Part shown: positions 44,193 to 52,812 of the stretch, one piece after another
How the letters are laid out: the number at the start of each line of letters is the position of its first letter
How positions within the stretch are numbered: the stretch's first letter is position 1
NCBI RefSeq assembly: GCF_037908215.1
Contig: NZ_JBBLZC010000001.1
Coordinates: 62,001-126,000 of the forward strand
Direction of reading: 5' to 3'
DNA length: 64,000 bases
Origin: Benzoatithermus flavus
Lineage (GTDB): Bacteria > Pseudomonadota > Alphaproteobacteria > Geminicoccales > Geminicoccaceae
The notes under the pieces: generated by a model
The model's input: the letters and a program-made list of their open reading frames with translations, nothing else
The model's database searches: none
Told to the model about the DNA's origin: nothing
Translations under genes and position numbers: made by a program

Positions 44193-45070
44193 CCACGCTC
44201 GAGGAGAGCATCACCCCCGCCCCTACCGACCCCGAGCAGACGATCGCCTTCCAGGGCCAGCCCGGCGCCTACTCGCACATGGCCTGCCGGCAGGCCTTTC
44301 CCGAGCTGTTCCCCCTGCCCTGCCACTCGTTCGAGGACGCGTTCGCGGCCGTGCGCGAGGGACAGGCGCGCTACGCCATGATCCCGGTCGACAACACCGT
44401 CGCCGGCCGGGTGGCCGACGTGCACCACCTCCTGCCCAAAGGCGGTCTGCACATCGTGGGCGAGCATTTCGTGCGGGTGAACCACCAGCTCTTGGGCGTG
44501 CCGGGTGCTTCGCTCGAGACCGTCCAGGTGGTCGAGAGCCATGTCCACGCCATCGGCCAGTGCCGCAACTTCCTGCGGCGGCACGGCTACCGGGCGCACG
44601 TCGTGGCCGACACGGCGGGTGCCGCCGCCGACATCGCGCGTGCGGGCGATCCGACCCGGGCCGCCATCGCCTCCAGGCTCGCGGCCGAGATCTACGGCCT
44701 CGTGATCCTGAAGTCGGACATCGAGGACGCCGAGCACAACACGACCCGCTTTCTGGTGCTCTCGCGCGACCCGCGCTATCCCGATCCCCACAGCGGGCCG
44801 GTCATCACCACCTTCACCTTCCGGGTCCGGAACCGCCCGGCGGCGCTCTACAAGGCACTGGGCGGCTTCGCCACCAATGGGGTGAACATGGTGAAGCTCG
44901 AGAGCTACGTGGACGGCGCCTTCACCCAGGCCGAGTTCTACGCCGACATCATGGGCCACCCGCAGCACGAGAACGTGCGCCTCGCCATGGAGGAGCTGCG
45001 TTTCTTCTCGCACAGCGTCGAGATCCTGGGGGTGTACCCCGCGGACCGGTTCAGGGAGCGGGTGGGCTGA
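44189..45070 (+). CDS. pheA: Prephenate dehydratase
   Basis: PheA decarboxylates and dehydrates prephenate to phenylpyruvate in phenylalanine synthesis. The 293-residue monofunctional form has FQGQPGAYSHMA near the N-terminus, the catalytic NTTRFLVL at about 184-191, and a C-terminal ACT domain (about 205-285) with NRPAALYKALGGFATNGVNM and KLESY, the region that binds phenylalanine for feedback control. It overlaps kdsB by 4 bp. Confidence 0.95.
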   Translation: MTTLEESITPAPTDPEQTIAFQGQPGAYSHMACRQAFPELFPLPCHSFEDAFAAVREGQARYAMIPVDNTVAGRVADVHHLLPKGGLHIVGEHFVRVNHQLLGVPGASLETVQVVESHVHAIGQCRNFLRRHGYRAHVVADTAGAAADIARAGDPTRAAIASRLAAEIYGLVILKSDIEDAEHNTTRFLVLSRDPRYPDPHSGPVITTFTFRVRNRPAALYKALGGFATNGVNMVKLESYVDGAFTQAEFYADIMGHPQHENVRLAMEELRFFSHSVEILGVYPADRFRERVG

Positions 45071-45160
45071 GCGCCGAGCCCCTCTGATAGGGGTCTGCCG
45101 CGAGCACCCTCGGTCGAGCGTTGCCAAGCGACAATCCTTGGTTGACGAGGGAACTCGCCC

Positions 45161-45625
45161 ATGCGCCTCCATCTTGTCCGCTTCCTGAGCCTCCTCGCCG
45201 TGGCGCTCACGCTGGGCCTCGCCTTCGCCCACGTCCTCGAGATTCCGGGCAAGCTGCGCCTGGGTGGCACGGACTGGCTCACCGTGCAGCACAACCTCTA
45301 TGTCGGCTTCGGCACGATCGGGGCCGCGGTCGAGGTCACCGCGGTGGCCCTCACCTGGCTCACCGTCATCCTCGTCCGCGAGCGGCGGCTCGCCTTCGCC
45401 TGGACGGTCGCCGCGGCGCTCCTGGTCACGGCCGGCCTGATCGAATGGGGCCTCGTCGTGGCGCCGGTGAACACGGCACTCAGCGTCTGGACGCCTTCGA
45501 CCCTGCCCGTCGACTGGACCGCCTGGCGCAACCGGTGGGAGCTCGGCCACGCGCTGCACGCCACCCTGTTCGCCCTGGGCTTCGGCTGCCTCGCGGCGGC
45601 GCTCCTCGTCGAGACCCGGCCTTAG
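45161..45625 (+). CDS. Small four-helix membrane protein, DUF1772-like
   Basis: The 154-residue product is nearly all membrane helices: LVRFLSLLAVALTLGLAFAHVL, IGAAVEVTAVALTWLTVILV, TVAAALLVTAGLIEWGLVV and a C-terminal one. WRNRWELGHALHATLFALGF before the last helix resembles the DUF1772/anthrone-oxygenase-like membrane family. Activity is unknown. It is convergent with the ABC exporter and their ends overlap by 4 bp. Confidence 0.75.
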   Translation: MRLHLVRFLSLLAVALTLGLAFAHVLEIPGKLRLGGTDWLTVQHNLYVGFGTIGAAVEVTAVALTWLTVILVRERRLAFAWTVAAALLVTAGLIEWGLVVAPVNTALSVWTPSTLPVDWTAWRNRWELGHALHATLFALGFGCLAAALLVETRP

Positions 45626-47424
45626 GCCGGCACCATGCCGCCCGGCTCCGCCTCCTCGCGCACCTCCTGCTGCCGGCGCCACATCTCGGCATAGAGCCCG
45701 TGCCGGGCAAGGAGCTGGGCATGGGTGCCGCGCTCGACCACCCGGCCATCCTCGAGCACGACGATCTCGTCGGCGTCGATCACGGTCGAGAGCCGGTGTG
45801 CTATCACGAGCGTGGTCCGGCCGGCCGCGACGCGCTCGAGTGCTTCCTGCAGGGCCTGCTCGGTGCGGGTGTCGAGGGCCGAGGTCGCCTCGTCGAGCAC
45901 GAGTACCGGCGGGTTCTTCAGCATCACACGGGCGATCGCGACCCGCTGCTTTTCCCCGCCCGAGAGCTTGAGGCCGCGCTCGCCGACCCTGGTGTCGTAG
46001 CCCTCGGGCAGGCTCGCGATGAAGTCGTGGATCTGGGCGGTGCGCGCCGCCGCCTCGATCTCCTCCCGGCTCGCCCCCGGCCGGCCATAGGCGATGTTCA
46101 CGGCGACCGTGTCGTTGAACAGCACGGTGTCCTGCGGCACGACGCCGATCGCCCGACGCAAGGAGAGCTGGGTCACGGCGCGCACGTCCTGCCCGTCGAT
46201 GGTGATCGACCCGCCCGTCACCTCGTAGAAGCGGAACAGGAGCCGCACCAGCGTCGACTTGCCCGAGCCCGAGGGGCCCACCACCGCCACCTTGTGCCCG
46301 GCCGGAATCTCGAAGCTGACTCCTTTCAGGATCGGCCGGCGCTCGTCGTAGGCGAAATGGACGTTCTCGAACCGGACCGTGCCGCCACGGACGACGAGCG
46401 GCCGTGCTCCCGGTACGTCCTCGATCTCGGGCCGGAGGCTCAGGAGGCCCTGGATGTTCTCGAGGTCGGTCAGGGACTGGCGCAGCTCGCGATAGACCAC
46501 GCCTAAGAAATTCAAAGGCTGGTAGAGCTGGAGGAGAAAGGCGTTGACCAGCACCACGTCGCCGACGCTCAAGCTGCCGGCGACGACGTGGCGCGCCGCC
46601 GAGATCATGATCGCGGTGACACCCACGGCGATGATCGCGGCCTGGCCGGCGTTCAGGAAGGAGAGCGTCGTCTGCGACTTGACCGCCGCCTTCTCGTAGG
46701 CCGCGAGCGAGCGGTCGAGCCGGGCCCGCTCGTGCGCCTCGTTCGCGAACGCCTTCACGACCTCGTAGTTGATGAGCCCGTCCACCGCCGCGGCGCTGAA
46801 CTCGTTGTCGCGCTGGTTCATCTCGCGCCGAAAGCGCGTGCGCCAGTTCGTGGTGAGGATCGTGAAGACCGCATAGGCGCCCACGGTCGCGAAGGTGATC
46901 ACGGCGAACGAGGCCGGATAGCGCCAGAGCAGGATCGAGAGCACCAGCACGAACTCGAGGATCGTGGGTCCGAGGCTGAACAGGCCGGTCTGGAGAAGGA
47001 AGCTCACCGAGTGCACGCCGCGCTCGATCGCCCGGCTGAGCTCGCCCGTGCGGCGCTGGAGATGGTAGCGCAGGGAGAGCGCGAACAAGTGCTCGTAGAC
47101 GGCGAGAGCGAGCCTTCGGCCCGCGCGCTCGCCCACCTTCGCGAACACGGCGTCGCGCAGCTCGGTGAAGGCCGAGGCCCCGAGCCGGGCGGCACCATAA
47201 GCCACGAGGGCCGCCACCGGCACGGCCGCGAGCCCCGGCCGGCTCACCTGGTCGACGACGGCCTTCAGGAAGAACGGCACGGCGATGTTGACGAGCTTGG
47301 CCGCGATCAGGAAGACGAGCGCTATCAGCACGCGCGCGCGCAGCCCGACCTCGCCCCTGGGCCACAGATAGGGCCAGACCAGCTTCGCGAGATCCTTGAG
47401 GCCGAGATCCTGGCTGGCCCGCAC
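45622..47424 (-). CDS. Atm1/HMT1-type ABC exporter
   Basis: This 600-residue half-transporter has six membrane helices followed by an ATPase domain. YHLQRRTGELSRAIERG near residue 120 is a signature of the Atm1 branch (mitochondrial ABCB7 relatives). The ATPase domain has Walker A GPSGSGKST, signature LSGGEKQRVAIAR and Walker B VLVLDEATSALD. Bacterial members export glutathione conjugates and heavy-metal thiolates. It works as a homodimer. gshA is encoded elsewhere in the window, so glutathione is available. Confidence 0.9.
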   Translation of the reverse strand: MRASQDLGLKDLAKLVWPYLWPRGEVGLRARVLIALVFLIAAKLVNIAVPFFLKAVVDQVSRPGLAAVPVAALVAYGAARLGASAFTELRDAVFAKVGERAGRRLALAVYEHLFALSLRYHLQRRTGELSRAIERGVHSVSFLLQTGLFSLGPTILEFVLVLSILLWRYPASFAVITFATVGAYAVFTILTTNWRTRFRREMNQRDNEFSAAAVDGLINYEVVKAFANEAHERARLDRSLAAYEKAAVKSQTTLSFLNAGQAAIIAVGVTAIMISAARHVVAGSLSVGDVVLVNAFLLQLYQPLNFLGVVYRELRQSLTDLENIQGLLSLRPEIEDVPGARPLVVRGGTVRFENVHFAYDERRPILKGVSFEIPAGHKVAVVGPSGSGKSTLVRLLFRFYEVTGGSITIDGQDVRAVTQLSLRRAIGVVPQDTVLFNDTVAVNIAYGRPGASREEIEAAARTAQIHDFIASLPEGYDTRVGERGLKLSGGEKQRVAIARVMLKNPPVLVLDEATSALDTRTEQALQEALERVAAGRTTLVIAHRLSTVIDADEIVVLEDGRVVERGTHAQLLARHGLYAEMWRRQQEVREEAEPGGMVPA

Positions 47425-47805
47425 CGCGCGCTCCTGTCACCGTCCGACAACAGACGGCACCATAGTCGCTTCGGACCGGACCGGCCAACTAGCGGCGACG
47501 CGCTGCGATGGCGAAAAAGGCACACCGCCGTTCACCACGGCACGACTGGCTCCGCCGCCCCGACACCGGGGAGGCAGAGCGGCTCCGTGCCATCGCGGCC
47601 ACGCCGGGTGCGGCCTTTCGTTCTTGCGGCAGGTGACGCCCGTGCATACTAGGCCCGAGGAAACGGCATGAGCCGCAAGTACGTTTCCACCGGGAAGGGC
47701 CGGTCGTCCGGTATCGACCCACATCCCATGAGCAAGAACACGTCCTCGTCATGCACAGCCGGCTGTGCATGACGAGGAAAGCAGCAGCGACGGAATCGGC
47801 AGCGA
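47425..47805. other. Intergenic region before the second RTX gene
   Basis: About 380 bp between the divergent exporter and RTX genes. Apart from the palindrome at 47743-47778 described separately, I see no credible gene or standard promoter. The short open frames are not supported by codon pattern or a ribosome site. Confidence 0.5.
47743..47778. promoter_or_regulatory. Perfect 36-bp palindrome before the RTX gene
   Basis: TCCTCGTCATGCACAGCC at 47743-47760 is followed immediately by its exact reverse complement at 47761-47778, with no spacer. It ends 27 bp before ATG 47806. It could be an operator for a dimeric regulator or a large cruciform or mRNA hairpin close to the ribosome site. No copy was noticed elsewhere in the window. 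Confidence 0.85.
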
Positions 47806-49269
47806 ATGGTGATCAAGAGAGGCACGAACGGCAGCGACTGGCTGATCGGCACGAACGCGGACGACAGGCTCTACGGGCTCGGCGGCGACGACTTCCTGCA
47901 AGGCAGCCACGGCAACGACGTCCTGGACGGCGGGCCCGGCAGCGACACGGCGAGCTGGGCCGATGCGGTCCGGCACGGCAGCAAGGGCTTCTACTATGGT
48001 GTCGGCGTCGATCTCGCGCGCGGCATTGCCGACGCGCTCGAGCCCGGCTACCGGCCGGCCCCCTCCCTCGAGCACGACCGGGTCTCGGGCATCGAAAACG
48101 TGATCGGCTCCCCTTACATCGACCACATCATCGGCTCTGCCGGCCCCAACGTCCTCTGGGGTCAGCAGGGTGGCGACTGGCTCGAAGGAGGTGCCGGCAA
48201 CGACGTGCTGCACGGCGGGCAGGGTGCCGACAATCTCTACGGCGGCGACGGCGACGACCGGCTCCTGGGCGATCAGGACGGCGACTTCCTCTACGGCGGC
48301 GAGGGCGCTGACCTGCTCTACGGCGATGCCGGGGACGACTGGCTCGCCGGCAACGAGGGCAACGACGAGCTTCATGGCGGCGCCGGCAACGACCGGCTGC
48401 TCGGCAGCGCCCGCCTGGACGGCAGCGATCTCCTCGACGGCGGTGACGGCGTCGACATCGCGGATTATTCGGACAGCGGCGTGGGCATCCGGGCCGATCT
48501 CGCTGCGGGTAGGGTCACGGCACGGGGCGAGACCGACCGGCTCGTCGCCGTCGAGGGCATCGTCGGCTCCGACCATGCCGACCTCATCCGCGGTGACGCG
48601 CGCGCCAACGAGCTCACCGGCGGCCTCGGCAACGACCGGATCTGGGGCGGTGCCGGCAACGACCACATCGACGACGCCTCCCGCTTCCATCCGGCCGAGC
48701 AGAACCGGCTCGACGGCGGCCCCGGCGACGACTGGGTCTACGGCGGCGACGGCAGCGACCGCATCTATGGTGGCCCCGGCGCCGACCGGCTCTCGGGCGG
48801 CACCCGCGACAGCCTCACCGGCTCGGCCGATCTGGACCGGATCGATCTGGGCGCCGACAATGTCCGGGACACGGTCGTGTTCGAGCTGTTCGATGGCCGT
48901 CCGTTCATGGGCTCGTTCGGCATCGACACCCTCGTCCACTTCGACGGCCGCAGGGACGTGTTGAGCTTCTTCGTCGGCCAGGAGCGCTATGGCGGGCAGG
49001 GCTATGTCGTCGATGTCGGCGACTTCCTCGACAGCGACGACAACGGCGTGATCAACGGCGCCGACCGAGACGTAGCGGTGGTAGGCAGGAACCTCGTCCT
49101 CGACATCGGCGCCGTCTGGGAGCACGCCATGGGCCGGCCGCTTCCCGGCGGTCAGCCGCAGCAGGTCGTGCTCGAGGGGCTGACCCAAGGCTTCGCCGTC
49201 TCCCTCGTCGACTCGCAGCTCGACACCCACCACGGCTACACCGTGCTGACCCAGGACTTCGTCCTCTGA
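47806..49269 (+). CDS. RTX calcium-binding protein, repeat-rich
   Basis: The 487-residue product is mostly RTX nonapeptide repeats, such as GGAGNDVLHG, GGQGADNLYG, GGDGDDRLLG and GGAGNDRLLG, in two blocks (about 5-45 and 105-350). Between and after them are strands of the type SGIENVIGS and VEGIVGSDHADLI that separate beta-rolls in haemolysin-type proteins. Near residue 407 DSDDNGVINGAD matches a single EF-hand loop. The end TVLTQDFVL is hydrophobic like type I secretion tails. No enzymatic domain is recognised. Likely an extracellular calcium-binding matrix or adhesin-like protein. Confidence 0.85.
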   Translation: MVIKRGTNGSDWLIGTNADDRLYGLGGDDFLQGSHGNDVLDGGPGSDTASWADAVRHGSKGFYYGVGVDLARGIADALEPGYRPAPSLEHDRVSGIENVIGSPYIDHIIGSAGPNVLWGQQGGDWLEGGAGNDVLHGGQGADNLYGGDGDDRLLGDQDGDFLYGGEGADLLYGDAGDDWLAGNEGNDELHGGAGNDRLLGSARLDGSDLLDGGDGVDIADYSDSGVGIRADLAAGRVTARGETDRLVAVEGIVGSDHADLIRGDARANELTGGLGNDRIWGGAGNDHIDDASRFHPAEQNRLDGGPGDDWVYGGDGSDRIYGGPGADRLSGGTRDSLTGSADLDRIDLGADNVRDTVVFELFDGRPFMGSFGIDTLVHFDGRRDVLSFFVGQERYGGQGYVVDVGDFLDSDDNGVINGADRDVAVVGRNLVLDIGAVWEHAMGRPLPGGQPQQVVLEGLTQGFAVSLVDSQLDTHHGYTVLTQDFVL

Positions 49270-49270
49270 G

Positions 49271-49360
49271 CCGCCGCGGCGGAACGCGGCCGCCCCGCTT
49301 GCACCGCTGCCGCGGGCGTGACAGCATCGCGCCGTCGAGGCGCCGGAGCGGACCGGCGCC
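49271..49360 (+). terminator. Possible terminator hairpins between RTX and GMC genes
   Basis: Right after the stop is a perfect palindrome CCGCCGCGGCGG (49271-49282). Further on, GGCGCCGG-AGCGGA-CCGGCGCC (49339-49360) forms a perfect 8-bp stem. Neither has a T-run. The second ends 24 bp before the GMC start, so it may instead be a leader hairpin. Confidence 0.35.
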
Positions 49361-49384
49361 CGCGATGGAGGCAGCGAGAGGCTC

Positions 49385-51013
49385 ATGACCGAGGCGGTCG
49401 GTACGTTCGATTACATCGTCGTCGGGGCCGGCACCGCCGGCTGCGTGCTCGCCAACCGCCTCTCGGCCGACCCTGGCACGCGCGTACTCCTGCTCGAGGC
49501 CGGCGGGCGCGACCGCTATTTCTGGATCCACATCCCGGTCGGCTATCTCTACACCATGAACAACCCGCGCACGGACTGGTGCTTCGTCACCGAGCCCGAG
49601 CCGGGTCTGAATGGCCGCGCTCTCAACTACCCGCGCGGCAAAGTGCTCGGTGGCTGCTCCGCCATCAACGGCATGATCTACATGCGCGGCCAGGCCGCCG
49701 ACTACGACCACTGGCGCCAGCTCGGCAACCGGGGCTGGGGCTGGGACGACGTTCTCCCCTACTTCAAGCGCTCCGAGGACCGCTGGTCCGGTGCGGACGA
49801 GTTCCACGGGAGCGGCGGCGAGTGGCGCATCGAGCTGCCCCGTGTCCAATGGGAGATCCTCGACGCCTTCCGCGAGGCCGCGGCCGAGTGCGGCATCCCG
49901 AAGGTGGACGACTTCAACCGCGGCGACAACGAGGGCTGCGGCTATTTCGAGGTGACGCAGAAGAAAGGCGTGCGCTGGACCACCGCCAAGGCATTCTTGC
50001 GCCCCGCCGCCGGCCGCCCCAACCTGCTGGTCCTCACCGGCGCCCACGCACATCGCCTTCTCGTCAAGGAGAGCCGCTGCATCGGGGTCGAGTTCGCGAT
50101 CGCGGGCGAGCGCAAGACGGCCGCCGCGAGCGCCGAGGTGATCCTCGCCACCGGCGCCATCGGCTCGCCCCAGCTTCTCCAGCTCTCCGGCATCGGCCCC
50201 GGCGATCTTCTCCGGGCGCACGGTATCCCGGTCCGTCACGAGCTGCCGGGTGTCGGCGAGAACCTGCAGGACCACCTGCAGCTCCGCCTCGTCTACAAGG
50301 TCAAGAACACGCCGACCCTCAACGAGCGCGCCCGCTCGCTCCTGGGCCGCGCCGGCATGGCCTGGGAATACGCCCTGTTCCGCCGCGGGCCGATGACGGC
50401 AGCCCCCTCGCAGCTCGGCGCCTTCGCGAAGAGCGATCCGAGCTTCGCCACCGCCAACCTGGAATACCACATCCAGCCCTTGAGTCTCGACAAGTTCGGC
50501 GACGAACTCCATCCCTTCCCGGCCTTCACGGCCTCGGTCTGCAACCTGCGCCCCACGAGCCGCGGCCATGTCCGGATCAAGGCCCCGGATGCCGCCGTCC
50601 ATCCCTCGATCCGCCCGAACTATCTCGGCACCGACGAGGACCGCCGCGTCGCCGTGGACGCCATCCGCCTCACCCGCCGGATCGTCGCCGCGAAGGCGCT
50701 CGCCCGCTTCGCGCCCGAGGAGTACCGCCCCGGTCCCGCGCTCCAGAGCGAGCAGGAGCTGGTCAAGGCCGCGGGCGACATCGGCACCACGATCTTCCAC
50801 CCCGTCGGCACCTGCAAGATGGGTCCGGCCGCGGACCGGACCGCCGTGGTCGACGATCGCCTGCGCGTCCACGGGTTCGAGGGCCTGCGCGTCGCCGACG
50901 CCTCGATCATGCCGACGATCACCTCCGGCAACACGAACGCGCCCGTCATCATGATCGCCGAGAAGGCGGCCGACATGATCCGGGAGGACGCGAAGCTGCG
51001 CCGCGCCGCCTGA
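49385..51013 (+). CDS. GMC-family FAD oxidoreductase, choline dehydrogenase-like
   Basis: The 542-residue flavoprotein begins with FAD-binding DYIVVGAGTAGCVLANRLS and has the GMC signatures GKVLGGCSAINGMIYMRG near residue 85 and ATGAIGSPQLLQLSGIG near residue 258. The catalytic histidine is His472 in FHPVGTCKMG and the partner is in SGNTNAPVIMIAEKAADM. It oxidises a primary or secondary alcohol. The family includes choline, polyethylene glycol and sugar dehydrogenases; betaine aldehyde dehydrogenase or BetI are not nearby, so the name choline dehydrogenase should be taken as family only. Confidence 0.92.
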   Translation: MTEAVGTFDYIVVGAGTAGCVLANRLSADPGTRVLLLEAGGRDRYFWIHIPVGYLYTMNNPRTDWCFVTEPEPGLNGRALNYPRGKVLGGCSAINGMIYMRGQAADYDHWRQLGNRGWGWDDVLPYFKRSEDRWSGADEFHGSGGEWRIELPRVQWEILDAFREAAAECGIPKVDDFNRGDNEGCGYFEVTQKKGVRWTTAKAFLRPAAGRPNLLVLTGAHAHRLLVKESRCIGVEFAIAGERKTAAASAEVILATGAIGSPQLLQLSGIGPGDLLRAHGIPVRHELPGVGENLQDHLQLRLVYKVKNTPTLNERARSLLGRAGMAWEYALFRRGPMTAAPSQLGAFAKSDPSFATANLEYHIQPLSLDKFGDELHPFPAFTASVCNLRPTSRGHVRIKAPDAAVHPSIRPNYLGTDEDRRVAVDAIRLTRRIVAAKALARFAPEEYRPGPALQSEQELVKAAGDIGTTIFHPVGTCKMGPAADRTAVVDDRLRVHGFEGLRVADASIMPTITSGNTNAPVIMIAEKAADMIREDAKLRRAA

Positions 51014-51116
51014 GGTCCGGCGAGCGAAAAGCCTGCCGGTGCGGTTGAGCGACGGCTAGGCCTGTCACCCGAGACGGCGTACACTCTCCGCGAACCTCGG
51101 CTGCGGGGAGGCGATC

Positions 51117-51704
51117 ATGGAAGTCGGGCTGTTCGTTCTCGGTCTCCTGCTCGGCATCGGCCTTGCCATGTATCTGCAGGACCGCAGCCGCCGGGACGAG
51201 GCGCAGGCGCAGGACACCGTCCATGCGGCACAAGCGAAGCAGCTCCAGAGCGAGCTCAAGGACGCCGACGCCGCGCTCACCGAGACCCGCGACCGGCTGA
51301 TCGCCCTGCAGATGGAGCACAAGGCGCTCGAGCAGCGCACGCTGCCGCTCGAGGCCGACCTCGCCCAAGCCAAGCGCGCCGCCCAGCAGGCCCTCGAGAT
51401 GGAAGCGAAGCAGCGCGAGGCCGCGCGGGCGCTCCGGGAGCAGGTGACCCGCCTCGAACGCGAGCTCGCGCAGGCGCGTGCGGCAGCCTCCTCCGCCCAG
51501 CCGCCAGCGGCGGTCGCAGCCTCGGCCGCCGCCACGGCCGCTCCGTCCGAGCCCGAGTCCGCCGCGCCCCGGATCGATGCGACCGCGATCGAGCCTCCGG
51601 CCTCGGCGGCGCCGGCTGCAGTCGCCGAGCCGACCCCGGGTGTCGCGGCGAAGCCCAAGGCGGCTGCCGGCGGGAAGCGCCGCAGCGGTCGCGGCAAGCC
51701 ATGA
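51117..51704 (+). CDS. Membrane-anchored coiled-coil protein
   Basis: The 195-residue product has a single N-terminal helix (VGLFVLGLLLGIGLAMYL), an alpha-helical coiled coil at about residues 25-123 with heptad leucines and many Glu/Gln/Arg/Ala, a stretch rich in Ala and Pro (124-180) and a basic tail GGKRRSGRGK. It resembles small envelope proteins that scaffold complexes, but I recognise no family. It lies 103 bp after the GMC gene. Confidence 0.75.
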   Translation: MEVGLFVLGLLLGIGLAMYLQDRSRRDEAQAQDTVHAAQAKQLQSELKDADAALTETRDRLIALQMEHKALEQRTLPLEADLAQAKRAAQQALEMEAKQREAARALREQVTRLERELAQARAAASSAQPPAAVAASAAATAAPSEPESAAPRIDATAIEPPASAAPAAVAEPTPGVAAKPKAAAGGKRRSGRGKP

Positions 51705-51870
51705 GGCGCTGCCCACGTCTCCCGCTGCGCGCGGCCGGTCCTTCGGGGGCGCTGCCAGAGCCGGACGACAGGCGCCCGTCGGCGGGTGGATCTTGCCGCC
51801 CGTTCCGGCGTGGCCTCCGCTCGGCCTGCCAGCCGCCGGCACGAGACGGAAGACCACCTCGCGGAACGGA

Positions 51871-52770
51871 ATGCGCCTCATGAAGGGCACGATGCAGAAC
51901 ACGTGGGAGGATCTGATCTCCCTCAACTCGCAACGAACGCTCGAGAGCGCTGCGCTCGGTCCCGTGAACGCCTATCTCGGCCAGGACGATGGTCAGGTCG
52001 CCTGGGACACCGACCTCTATCCTTGCCAGGACGCCATCGAGCGCGATCCGTTCCCCCTTCCCGCAGCATCCGACCGGGAGGGATATTATGGCGACAACCA
52101 CTTCCATTACTGGGCCTCGGGGCTGCGCGACCTGTCGCAGATGGTCCGCTGGGCCCGGGCGCACGGTCAGGAGCTCGGCAGCCTGCTCGACATCGGCTGC
52201 GCCAGCGGCCGCCTCTTGCGGCACATGCGTCTGCAGCTCGGCTCCCCGACCGTGCTGGGCTGCGACATCAACCGGCTGCACGTCGACTGGTGCTGCCGGC
52301 ATCTGCCGCCCGGGATCACCGTCTTCCAGAACACCGCCGTGCCCCATCTCCCCATCCCCGACGCCTCCCTCGATCTCGTGTCGGCCTTCTCGATCTTCAC
52401 CCACGTCGAGAGCTTCGACACGACCTGGCTGATGGAGATCAGACGGATCCTGCGGCCGGGCGGGGTAGCGTGGCTGACGGTGCACAGCAATCGCACCTGG
52501 CGCGAGCTGACGCCCGACTGGCCCCTCTTCCCTGCTGTCGCGCAGCACCCCGATTACGCGGCGTACCGCGGCGCCAAGGAGCTGCCGCAGGAGCGGCTGG
52601 TGTTCCGGTGGCACGCCGACCGGTCCTATAGCGCCAACGTCTTCTACAGCGAGAGCTACATCAAGAACAACTGGGGCAGGATCATGGAAGTCGTGGACAT
52701 GTTTCCGGCACTTCCGCCCTATCAGGACATCGTGGTCCTGCGCGCACCGAGGGCGGCAGAACGGGCGTGA
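51871..52770 (+). CDS. Class I SAM-dependent methyltransferase
   Basis: The 299-residue product carries a methyltransferase core from about residue 100: the SAM loop LLDIGCASGRLLRHM, the acidic strand end VLGCDINRLHVDWC, the post-III stretch LPIPDASLDLVSAFSIFTHVE and EIRRILRPGGVAWLTVHSN. The N-terminal 100 residues are specific and contain HFHYWASGLRDLSQMVRW. Similar proteins methylate sugars or lipids in polysaccharide loci. ATG 51871 is used; ATG 51892, with AAGGGC 5 bases before it, is an alternative. It is convergent with the next gene. Confidence 0.82.
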   Translation: MRLMKGTMQNTWEDLISLNSQRTLESAALGPVNAYLGQDDGQVAWDTDLYPCQDAIERDPFPLPAASDREGYYGDNHFHYWASGLRDLSQMVRWARAHGQELGSLLDIGCASGRLLRHMRLQLGSPTVLGCDINRLHVDWCCRHLPPGITVFQNTAVPHLPIPDASLDLVSAFSIFTHVESFDTTWLMEIRRILRPGGVAWLTVHSNRTWRELTPDWPLFPAVAQHPDYAAYRGAKELPQERLVFRWHADRSYSANVFYSESYIKNNWGRIMEVVDMFPALPPYQDIVVLRAPRAAERA

Positions 52771-52812
52771 GCGGCGATCGTCGGGGGCGGGCGCACCGAC
52801 GGTTGGCGGGAG

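Noticed and set aside
43991..47488. An 1165-codon open frame on the minus strand
   Set aside because: It lies opposite kdsB and pheA and in another frame of the ABC exporter. Both real genes have full family motifs; this frame has none.
47489..47770. Short open frames across the 36-bp palindrome
   Set aside because: They arise from ATGs inside the palindrome arms; no ribosome site or recognisable product.
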